Below, piece by piece: positions 21,801-33,800 of a stretch of 64,000 bases of DNA. The notes below the pieces were generated by a model. The model saw only the letters and a list, made by a program, of their open reading frames with translations, had not been told where the DNA came from and did no database searches. The translations under genes were made by a program, and so were the position numbers. This stretch comes from Micromussa lordhowensis. Lineage: Eukaryota; Cnidaria; Anthozoa; Scleractinia; Lobophylliidae. The DNA is taken from the NCBI GenBank assembly GCA_964020085.1, contig OZ026607.1:8765779-8829778 (forward strand). Direction: 5' to 3'. How positions within the stretch are numbered: the stretch's first letter is position 1; each line of letters opens with the position of its first letter.

Positions 21801-24800
21801 ATGACACAGACGTTGCAAGGATGACACCTGTAAAAATGGATAGATATTTTACTTTCAAATTTTGCTATTATCTAGATCTGTTCAGTATGCCTGTGGCTCT
21901 TGCTCAGGCTAAATATGTCATAACAGCATTCAATTTGAAATGGAGAAAAGAAAAATTAGCTGGAGTATGGCTGCCATGTTGCAATAAATTGTTGTCATGC
22001 ATACAGTACCGCTCGAAAATAAGCGAACCAAAACATACGCGAAATACGCGAATTCCAATACGCGTATACGCGTATGCTCATTAGTATTTATGAGCTAGCT
22101 TATTGTTGCTTTCTTTGTAATACTGTAGTTTGTTGTTTCAATGGCCCGGTAATACTGGGATAATATGGGCTGCCTAAATCGCTACGTGCCAAATACGGGT
22201 AGCACTAGCCATAGTTACACAAAATATTTTTATAGAATGCGTTCTGTAACGTTACAATAATTTTATTGCAATAAACTGTCGTTACACAACATATCCGGAA
22301 AAACTTGTAGTCGGGTTTCCATCAGAACATTTTACCGTTCGTTTTAATCATTACTTCATCTTGCTCCAAACAGAACCATTTCACATCTCAGGGCTCGAAA
22401 TTGCGACCAGCTGGTCGCCAATGCGAGTGAAAATTGAGTGTTGGCGACCAGAATTTTAAGGCGAGTCGCCAGTTGGCGACTTGATTTGAGTCTTGTGTTC
22501 ACGGAATAAATTTTTTTAAGTAATTAATGTTCAAGTGTGGTTATTAAACTAGAACGAACCTTACCCCTTATCTTGTTAATGTTTCCAGCCTACTAGGAAA
22601 ACAATTTAGTTAAAAATGAAGCAAAGAATCCTCCACGGACGATAGTAAACATTTAGCGGCCGCCATGTTTTCAGCGGTTTCATCCGACAGCCATACCGTG
22701 GGCGCATTGCATAAACACGTGCTTTCCTTTCAGCGTTGAATTTTTCATCGCAGACATGTTTCTTGGAGCGCTGAAAAATCTGGAAAATCTTTTGCAGTCA
22801 GGAGAGGAAGAAGACGCAAACAAATTTGTTGCATCATACGCTTTCTTGCATGCAATGGAGGTTAAGTGTTGTTTTCACTTTGTTCACTTCCTGCTTTAGG
22901 TAAGATTGTCATGTAGATGTCTTCCAGAGTTTTTTCTTTTGTTTCCACGTTTTAAGTCTTACAAGATCGATTATTTCGACAAGCTCAGGCACAAATTTAC
23001 TAGAAGCCGAACAACAATGCTAAAACTGAGCCTCTACTGACTTTCTGCTTTTGTACTATTTGGCGACTGAATTTTTGCACTTGGCGACCAGTTTTTTATT
23101 GATAGTCGCCAAAAGGCGACTGGGAATTTTTTTAAATTTCGAGCCCTGCATCTTGTCGTGACGCTTCGAAAAACGGCAGCGACAAAAACAACTAGCCGTC
23201 GCCTGTCAACAAGATTCATGGCAGTAAAGTTTCACGGTGCATCATAAATACTTCGATTAAAAATTGTTTTGCAGATGGAGATCATTTCATTGTTGAAATC
23301 ACCGAGTTATACTAAATAGAACCAGAGATGCCATCAAAGTTTTCACTACACTTCTTGCCGCGTGACGCTTCAGTTGACAAAATAAGCGAGCGACCCTCCG
23401 GCGCGTAACGAAAGATAAACGTCTTGAAAAGTTTCTATTGCAAAATAGTTAATACCTGTTCCCGGCGCATCATAAAAACTTCAACGAAACATCGTTTCTG
23501 CGGATAGGGATCATTTCACCATTTAAATCGCCGATTTATGCCGAACCGAACTGAAAATATCCTTATTTTCACTACTTGCCGTGACGCTTAAAATAGATAG
23601 ACAATTAACAAGCGACTCGCCGACGCGTGGTGAAAGATGAAAACTTTATATTGCAAAAAAGTTAATACCTGTTCGCGGCGTGTCATAAAAACTTCAATGA
23701 AACATCGTTTCTGCGGATAGAGATCATTTCACTGTTTAAATCGCCGATTTATGCCGAATAGAACCAGAGATATCATTATTTTCAGTATTTGCCGTGACGC
23801 TTAAAGTCGATAAACAATAAGCAAGCGACTCGCCGACGCGTGCAGAAAGATGAATGATGAAAACTTCATATTGAAAACTAGTTAATTTCTGTTTACCTTG
23901 AATGAAAACTTTAGTCAATTTGCTTCACAATACTTAGTGATATTCTTGTTAAAGCTACGAACTTAGATGTGAAAACAACGCTAATTACTCGACCGATGGC
24001 TAATTGGTAAATCTTCAAAGCGAACTAGATTGGAAGTACGATAGCTTTATTGAAGATGTTTTTACAATATGCAAATTTGGCTGTAATCGAACGGCTCTCG
24101 CTTTTTAAGTTTTCCTAACAAAGCTATTTATTGTTTCGTCCAACAATACTTCACAAAAGAAACAGTTAGAGGTGAATAACAAAGAAATACGTATACGCGT
24201 ATAGGCATACGCGTATACGCGTATTGTCATACGCGTATACGCGTATTGCCATACGCGTATGCGCGTATAGACTGCGTATGCGAAGTTCGCTTATTTCTGA
24301 GCGGTACTGTATGTGCCCACAAGCAATACCACTAGCCATTTTTACCTCAAGAAAAAGGATTCACGGGTTACTATGAGTATGGGTCACGCTTGCAAACTTT
24401 CGGGCAGCTAGAGCTCTGCTATCATATACACAATACATGTTTGGAAGAGAGGAGTAGTGTCTTGTTAAAAAAATGTCAGGGCACAGTGATTTCAATCAGA
24501 CTTCTTGCTCAAAAATGTCAGGGCACAGTGATCTTAAGCCAGATTACTTGATTTATAACCTAATAGGCCAGTTTTCTCCTAGGATATTATTCTCAGTCAA
24601 AGTTGTCCTTGTTTTTGGAATTGCATCATACAAATATGATCTATTTTATCACCTCAGGCTTAAAGCCCGGCCAAAGGAAAGTCCTATTCACATGTCTAAA
24701 GAGAAATGACAAGAGAGAGGTCAAAGTCGCTCAACTGGCAGGATCTGTGGCTGAACTGTCTGCGTACCACCACGGCGAGGTAATTTTGTATGGACAATTA

Positions 24801-27800
24801 TCCTCCTGCTAATTGTTGCAACTGTATTTTTTGGTTTTCTTTGGTGGACAACACAGACATGAAACTGTCAAGGAACCTTGAAGATTTTGAAAGTGGTATT
24901 TAATGCCAGGAAATAGGGTGTTAGAAGTTGAACAAGAAATTGAACAAGATGTTGGCTTCAGGATTTTTGCCTAAGTTGATGGAACATACGTATCTGATGT
25001 TTACAGGTTAAGAGCTCAAATCAGAACATTTGCAACAAATCAACAAATTTTGTGAACCTTGCATGACAATTATTTAACACTTATCAGCACCTTGTATTGG
25101 TATTTCATCAAATTATTAGAGTGAAAAACAATTTTTCAAAGCACATAGGGAATTTGACTTGCAAAATCAAGGGCAAATATCTCCTGGCTTTATATTCATA
25201 ACACAAGATTGCCCCAAATGTTGCAAGGTTTGAAATATCAAGGCTTTGAAAAATTGGCGTTTCACTGGATCTACACTCAAGTCATGGAATTCTGAATCTG
25301 TTCTCTTGTCACTCTTTTAGCAAAGTCTGATGGGGACAATCATCAACTTAGCACAGAATTTTGTCGGCAGCAATAACATCAACCTACTTCAGCCAGTTGG
25401 CCAGTTTGGCACTCGTATCCACGGTGGAAAGGATGCCGCCAGTCCTCGTTACATTTTCACAATGCTGAGTCCGGTGACCAAGCTCCTCTTTCCTGCTCAC
25501 GACATGCCGAGCCTTACATACTTGTTTGATGACAACCAGCCTGTTGAACCAGAATGGTATTGCCCCATTCTTCCCACGGTTCTAATAAACGGCGCTGATG
25601 GCATTGGTACTGGGTACAGTACTAAGGTGCCTAACTTTGATGTGCGGCAGATTGTCAGCAATCTGAAGAAAATGATCAACGGAGAGGAACCAGAAGCTAT
25701 GGTGTGAATTTCACTACTTTAATTAGTCGTAATTATACAGTTGAACCCTGCTAATTTGAAGCCTCAGGGGAACAATAAATAGTTTGAAATAGCAGGAGTT
25801 GGAAATAACCAATAGTAAATGACTGAAGGGCAAATCCAAGGGAAATGATTTTGAGTTTGAAATAACGGGGAATTCGAAATGGCTGAGTTGCAGCAATTTG
25901 TCACATCGTGTGTCTCAGCCTTAAGACCTGGACACATAGTGCAACACTGCATGCAACACCACTATCACCATTTGCCACTTGTGTGTTCACCCCTTAAATT
26001 GCTGCCCACAATGTTGCAGAATGCAATTGTACTTGACCATGTCAAGGGTAGATACTGGATGTAGTTTAGCCATTGTACACAATATCCTGTGCAGTGTTGC
26101 ACTATTTGGTTGGGTTTTTGGACATGTGATTACTGTTGGCTGATAACTTGTTTACAGCAAGGTCTCCTCCGCAGCTGTTTTATGGGATATCATGCAATGC
26201 TCCCCCCAAAAGAGATGGCTGCTCACATCCAAACCACATTCCTTTCCTTTTGTGTTTGTTGTTTGCCTGCACTCTGTTGAACAGACTAATCACACAACAG
26301 CGTGAATGATGTAAGCTTTTGCCCGCAAAGGTGCAGTGCAAACACTAAAGAATTTCCAGCTTTTGTTTCACACTGTGCGCTGTCGAAAAATAGGCTGTGT
26401 TTGCAGCCTACAATCATGACAGACGAAACACAATTTTGTGAATGAAAGCCCTAAGTGCTTCACATGCAACGCTGTATTCAGCTAATGAGAGAATATATAT
26501 ATTTTCTGAAAAAGTCAATTGTAAACGTCAACTGCTACGACACGAGTAAATTGTTTGTTTGCAAGACATTGTGTTACAAGTAATAATATAAAAAAAATTC
26601 AAGATGCCTTTCAAGCCCAGCCAAGGGCTAAACGCTTCCTACAGATTGAAATCAGGAGGAAAGAAGCGGCATTCAGAACTCATGGCAACAAATTGAGCAA
26701 AGCCACTTGATTTCCTGGTTTCTTTATTAGGCAAGTTACAAAAGATATCTTACTTGTCGACATTAATTTTTTGAATTGCAAGTTGCTGATAAGCACTTCC
26801 TTAGCTATAGCATCGCCAGGCCAGTGTCACCATGTTCTTTTGTGACATCTCCCATGATGGGATGCAAAGATAAAAAACAATATCTGATTGGAAAAGTTTC
26901 AAAGAGTGAATTTGGCGCGAAAAGGTTCTTCAAAATGTAACACAAGATGTGATTGGCTAATTTTGTCAGAGGAATGTGGTTCGGATGTGTGCAGGATGAG
27001 AGTATCGTGTGATATCCCAAAAAACGGTTGCAGAAGAGACTAAGTACAGACAATTGTCTCTGAAGGTAAATTAACTTTGTGAACTTTGCTTCAACTAATT
27101 TTTTTACCACCTACTTCTTCTTTTAACTCCATCTTTAGATACCTTGTTACAAGAATTTCACAGGCATTATTTCCCAAAGTGATACCCACAAATTCCTAGT
27201 GCAAGGTAATGTGGAAGTGGTTGACAACAAAACTCTGGAAATTACTGAGTTGCCAGTTGGTACCTGGACCCAGGTCTACAAAGAGAATGTGCTGGAACCA
27301 ATGCTCCATGGTACAGAGAAAGTTCCTCCAATCCTCACGTAAGTTGAAGGAAATATTTGAACCTAATTTCAATATTGTACATTAAGTTAAATTTATTTAT
27401 TTACTGGTATTTATTTTTGTAGAAGTTCACGTCACTGTCTGCTCAGGCAGAGATGGGTGGGAGCTTCTGCTCAATCTCCTACATGTATCATGCATGCTTG
27501 AACTATGTTGCCTGTATTTTGCTTTGTCTTTCAAAATGCTTGCATATCATTAAATTTGACATTATTTTTTGGAAATTACTTGATTTCCTACTTTTCTGCC
27601 ACTTATTTCTTAGGGAAACTACAGAAGTTTTGTAATGTTCTACAAAGTACTGAGTGACAAAAAAAAAGAATTAAATTCAATTAGACTCAAATTAGCTTCA
27701 AGACCTCGCTATCCAGTACATGTTTTACAAACTGAAACAAAAGTGTTTTGGAATAATATTAATAATGACTCGTAAGCTAAATAACTTGCTTATCAACCCT

Positions 27801-30800
27801 CCCATCATGCTCCACTGACAGTGAATTACTTGTTAAGATGAATTCATGTACAGCAATAGGTTCTGGAACTGTGCAAGCAACCCTTGTTTTTGCCATTTTT
27901 CAGTGATTACAAAGAATACCACACAGATGTAACAGTCAAGTTTATACTGAGTATGACAGAGGACAAGTTAGCTGAGGCAGAGCAGGCAGGACTGCACAAG
28001 AAATTTAAACTTGAAAGCTCAATTTCCACTAATAACATGGTGAGTTACCAGGGAAATAAAATACTGATAATGTTACTCTAACAGGACACAGACCTTTTTA
28101 GCTTGGGTAGTTTGTTGGCCCATTTTAGTCCATGTAATGATACTCTTGCAAGTTCTTGCTTTACAATTTTCAAATAGCTGTGTGTATACTATAAATGAAT
28201 GATTTTTTGATGGTTAAAAGAACAATTTTTCTAGAAAATATCACATGGTCTGTAATAGTAAACAAACGGCCCAAACTAAAAAGGTCTGTTGCAAAGTCTG
28301 CTCAAGTTTTAAGATGGCAGCGGTGTTGTAGTGGTTTGAGTGCTGGCCTCGCACTGCAAGGGTTCAAGTCCTGGATGCGCACTGAGTTTGTTTTAAGTTC
28401 TTATCCTGGCTTTGAGTGGTTTTCTTTGACTTTTTCTACCTTTTCATTTGTTGGCCTGTTTTTATAATCCAATGGTTTTAGTAAGGGAACAACTGGTAAA
28501 TATTTTCAGGAAGGAAAACCAGCATTGAATTATCCCCACCATGTGAGAGAAAAGGGTGGTTCTGGGGATAAGAATGGCCAGACTAATTGGGGGTTTCATT
28601 TGGAAGGGCAGTGCTTAGAACCATTTAATAGAATTTTTGGTTATTTTTACATGCCAAATGGATATTTCAAGTGAACATTTCAATTTCATTTTTAATTAGC
28701 TTTTACAATATGCTGATTTTATAATGTTAGTTTTTCTAATTCTTATTTTGCTCTTTTCATGTTCTCTGCGGCAGTTAAATTACCGTAACCAACTTCAAGT
28801 TGATAATCCATGAATTGTTTCACATGCTTCTGTTCAGGTCTTGTTTGATGCTATGGGTTGTCTGCGCAAGTACGAGTCGCCACTAGATATACTCAAGGAG
28901 TTTTTTGAGCTTCGTTTAGAAAGGTATGCTATTCGCAAGGCATGGCTGGAAGGAATGTTGACAGCAGAATCATCCAAGCTGAACAGTCAAGCCCGCTTCA
29001 TCTTGGAAAAGATTGAGGGACAGATTGTCATTGGTAAGGGCTTTACTTGGAATTCACAGCAAATGTATATTGTCCAGGTCACACTTAGCAAATCACTGAG
29101 TTCCTAATTATCCACACACAACCTAATTACTTTTGGATTTCTTAATGTTTCATGGTTGCCCCTAATGTCAGAAAGAAATACTGAATAGTTCCCTTATTGA
29201 GTAATGAGGAAATAACAACAACAATGATATTGTGTTGTCAGATCCACTTAGGTGGTACACTGAAAATTCAAAGCCTAAATTGTTAATACTTGTATTCAAT
29301 TTCTTTTCTCTGCTAAAAACTTGCTTTTTTTCCTAGCCTGTGTACAGCCACCTCCTCCCCTCAAAAAAAATCAGGGAGTGAGATGTCTGTGTAGTAGCGT
29401 CGCTAATCCTGTTTCGGAATTATTTTGCACAAATTAGCATAAGTGTCAAACTGTGGGGTTGTCAGGCCAACATGACTCCTACAGTTCATGGCGGTTCATG
29501 TTCATTTGTGCATTTGCAGTTCTCTTTTGATTTTTGGTTTCTCAACCTTTCTTTGTTTCACACGTGTTTCTGAAGGGCACTTTATGCTGTGTTATTAGGA
29601 GAAATTTTACATATATTTTACATATGTGCTGGAGTAATGTGCATATATGCTGGAGTAATGTACATATGTGCTGGAGTAATGTTGTAATGCTGGAGTAATG
29701 TTTTTAAAAATAGCTCATAGGTCTCCATGATTTCCACTGTTATCTGCATGTCGCTTCACACCTCTATGCTTATAACTTGTTTAGGCTCAATTCTATTGCA
29801 AGATGTGTTTTAAGCTCTCTGGAGGGACAACATCTGAAATGATCCATCAACTTGTTGCCCCCTTACATCGATATATTGTGCCTCTGGGCCCAGCTGTTTG
29901 ATAAGAACTGTTTGCAAGTACAGTATTTTGCTTCTTATCATGGATATCAAATTTATCTTTGTCCGGCTTTCAACGTCAGAGATTGCTGTAGCTTTACTTT
30001 TAAAAAGCTGTTCATTTTCCTAGAGACATTCTTACATTTCTTCAATCAAGTCCATTGAGCTTGTTTCTCGAGCTAGATGTTGAGGTTTTACGCCTCCTTT
30101 GTTTGCTCTGACACCACATAACGTAAGCTAATGTAGCTGCTTATGCACAGGCCTGGGACTGAATTGCGTGTTGTATGTGCCATTGGCTTTGTTCAGGCAA
30201 GACCATGGTTTCGATCGTCCATACGGATCTCATCAGTTGCTGGTATTTTCTGTACAGCTGTAGTTGCTAGCTCAACTCGTACAGATGTGAGTATGTTAGA
30301 TTGACATTCTGGTTGGAACAAACTTCTCGTGGCTTGTACCTTTGAGGTGGATCGAAAATGCCAGGATTCAATAACCCACATGGTGTTGATTAACCAGTTA
30401 AAAGATGGGAAATGTCCTATGTAATGTAGATTAGCATGACAACCTATCAGGGTACATTCCAAACATTCCAGGAACACCACCAGAGTGCAGAACATGATTA
30501 ACAATGCCACTATACAAACATCTCTCTCCCTGATATTTTTTTTTTGAAGGGAGGGGGTGGCTGTACACAGCCTTTTTTCCCTATGTTAAAAAAATATAAA
30601 TTTGGTTTATGCAGTAGGTAATGGGGATAATATCTGTTTAAGTAGTCAGTTGTACCTGAAATTTTTTTCTTTTTTTTCCTCAGAAAACCGATCTAAGCGT
30701 GATATCATCACAACCCTGGTACAGCGAGGATACCCCTCTGATCCGATAAAGGCCTGGAAAGAACTCCAGAAATCAAATGCTCCTGAAGACGGAGATGTGG

Positions 30801-33800
30801 ATGATGCTTCCAGTGTAGCGAGTTCTGCCTCTAGTGCTGGTGGCCCTGAATTCAACTATTTGTTGTCCATGTCTATGCTGTCTCTTTCCCGAGAAAAGAA
30901 GGAAGAACTCTTGAAAGAACGAGATAATAAGGTTAGAGGTGGCAAAGCTTAACCAATCAGAGTCTTATTCCCAACAGCTCAAGTCCCCCTTGACCAATAA
31001 TCAAAGAGGGACCTGAACTCTGGGTATGAGATTGAGATTGAGTTAATGCTTGAAAGAAGTTGGGTGTGCAACAAATTTAAGTGTGTGTGGAGGGTACCAG
31101 CTATGACCCTTTCTCCTTTATAATACAGAAAGAGCAACACACAACATCCCCAGAGTGGTCATTAGTAGGTGTCTAGCAACTCAGAGTTTACTACAAGACA
31201 GCTCCCAGTGGAAATCATTTCGAAGTCACGACTCCCCTACAGCAGAAAATCCCCATCCTGGATATTAAAGCCATAGCTCTCAATATTTCATACAAAACAG
31301 TAATAAGGCAGCTAACTGAGTGTGCTCTCCACAACAATAAAATGCTCGTGTTGTAATTTAGATGGAGGAGTTGGAGATTTTACGGGGAAGGTCCCCTCAG
31401 GACCTCTGGATAGAAGATCTGGATGTCTTCCTGGAAGAACTTGAGGTGTGTTTATTCAAAACTATGTGCAGTTAAGATAATACAGTCAAACCTCTATTAA
31501 GTGGCCTTGTGTTAAGTGGTCATCTCCTATTAAGAGGTCACCATTAAAATTCCTGAAATTCTCATCACACATTTACTGTTATTTGACCTCCATTGAGCAG
31601 TCACCTCTATTAAGTGGATATAGTCACCATTTGGACTTCCAAATTGGCTAATTTTGTTGTAATTTACGTCTGTTGAACGCTCACCTAACACCTTGTTACA
31701 TAAGTTGGTCGACCGGAGCTGTTTTATGGTCATGGGGAACTTAATTTTGCTGGAGCTGAAGTCAGGGACATGCTTCACCAAGTTAAGTTATGCAACTCCA
31801 AATCGCATGTGACCATAACTGATTTTTTAACTTCATGGTCATTGAGATGCCTAAATTGTCAAAGATCCATTTGCGAAGGGTCTCGATGCTTGCCTTAGTG
31901 CATGGGCGCCTTGTGCAACCACATGTCGTCACATTACAGTTGTTTCAAGCATTAACTGTAGATTGTGTGTGTCCCTACCTTTGTTTTCTTGTTTAGCTTT
32001 TGCCCCATAGCACGCTTAATTTTGACCTTTTAAGCGGTCAACCTCTATGAAGCAGTCACTTCCTTAGGGTGCTTAATAGAGGTTTAACTGTATCATGTAC
32101 TTTTCAGTGAATCATTCTTCATGTTAGATACACCAATTTCAGGGGTGTAGCCAGGATTTTTCGAAGGTGGGGGGAGTCACACTATGTCACACCCATGGTC
32201 CATGTTAATTTTTTGGATTCACATTTTTTTGCCACCTGAATTATAAGGATTGTATGTTGTTACTTAAAATCCATCTCACTAAGGGGGGTGTTGTGACAGA
32301 CACCCCAGGGCCCCCCTGGCTACACCCCTGAATATTCAGGGTGTGCCAAAACCTCTGTCCAATTGTCCAGGCTGAGCAGGAGTTTGATTAGAGCGTTTAA
32401 ATCTTCATCACGACTTGTCCAGGAAACAAGTGCAGTTTTGTTCACATAAAAACAGTAATTAGAAACTGATTGGAAATAGACACAAGACTTTGCCATGATC
32501 AAAATGTATCCATTGACACAAATGGAAAGTTCCCACTGCGAGTCTGACAAATTTCACAGGTTACATGTATGCTTTCTGTATCTGTAATAGTTGTATAAAC
32601 TTAAAATTGTAAAGGCTTTGTGTCCTTTAAAGGCATCTTGGACAATTGCATTTGGGATACTTGCAATCAAGTTCTTTGGGACCGTTGTTTTAAAGGACAT
32701 GTGAATCTTCAATTCATTTGTCTTACTTTGCCTTTTTTTCAATTTTCACTTGTTTCCTAATCCAGCGAGTCGAACAACAGGAGAGGGAGGACCAAGAGTT
32801 GTGTGTGAAACCCAAAGGTGGCCGTTCACAACAGCAGAAGAAGAAACCTGCTAAAACTGCAAAGAAAGCTGTAGACAAACCTAAGGCTCAGGCAAAAAAG
32901 CCAGCTGCAGATGCTGAAGGAAAACGGAAGAAGGCAGATGGTAAGAGCAAGGAGGCAGCAGCTAAGAAACCAGAGAAGAGCGACGACTTGTGGGGGTTTG
33001 ATGGAGAGGAAGATGATGCACCACCTGTCAGGTCATTGGCAGATAGACTGGCACAGCGTCAAAAAGTGCCTAGCTCATCCTCGTCGTCATCTGGTAGTGG
33101 TACTGAGTCTACAAGTCGCTCTTCAGCAGGATCTAAGAAACAAACTACACTGGAGATGTTCAGTACAAAGAAGAAAGCAGCTGACAAGGCAAAGAAGGCC
33201 GAGAGTGATGACGATTTTATCATGCAGTTTAGTGATGAGGAGGATGGGCCGCCACCTGTGAAAAGGACGGCTAGATCTACTGCTCCCAAGGTTTGTGCAG
33301 CTTTTCTATAAGAGGCTGTAACAAGCAATACAATGTCCCTGTTTTAATTTTCAAAAATTTAAGGTGGCTCTCAGAACTCCTGTCACAGAATGTTTTTTAA
33401 AACTTTACAAAAAGTTGCATCTTATCATGCTAATTATTACAATTCAACAATGAAAAATGGCAGTCACCGTGCTTGTTTTTTAGTTACAAGTGCTTAAAGG
33501 CCCATTTTCACCCTTGATGCACTGCGCGCCGTAATAAAAAATTTCTCTTGTCATTTTTTATATTTATGAAAGTATTTTCTACATATTCTGTATATGTTCG
33601 TGAATTTTGTCCTGTGAAGAGTGTAAATTGAGGTTGACTAACCTACACGACTCCTATGGTTCGTGGCATTTGTTAATTTGCCACTCTCTGTTCAGTCTCT
33701 CACCTTTTTGTTGCTTCACTCGTGTTTATGAAGGGCACTTCATGTTGTGTTATAAAGAGGAATTTTTAGTAGAGCTGAGCCATTAGACTGTGCTATAGCA

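Larger units (their letters stand above)
22004..24309. mobile_element. Tc1/mariner-type non-autonomous element, copy 2
   Basis: The ends CAGTACCGCTCGAAAATAAG and CTTATTTCTGAGCGGTACTG match copy 1 at 14736-16722 and are flanked by TA. Subterminal blocks are built of TACGCGTA words (about 22030-22075 and 24188-24285). The 2306-bp interior lacks a transposase. It contains a nested CAGGG..CCCTG element (22389-23148) and about three tandem ~220-bp units (23240-23890). It occupies most of TOP2 intron 13. Confidence 0.85.

Noticed and set aside
23240..23890. CRISPR-like array
   Set aside because: The units are ~220 bp, diverged, without short identical repeats and spacers, and lie in a eukaryotic transposon.
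32911..33328. Plus +1 frame and minus frame over TOP2 exon 21
   Set aside because: Shadows of the low-complexity Lys/Ser/Asp-rich TOP2 C-terminal exon.
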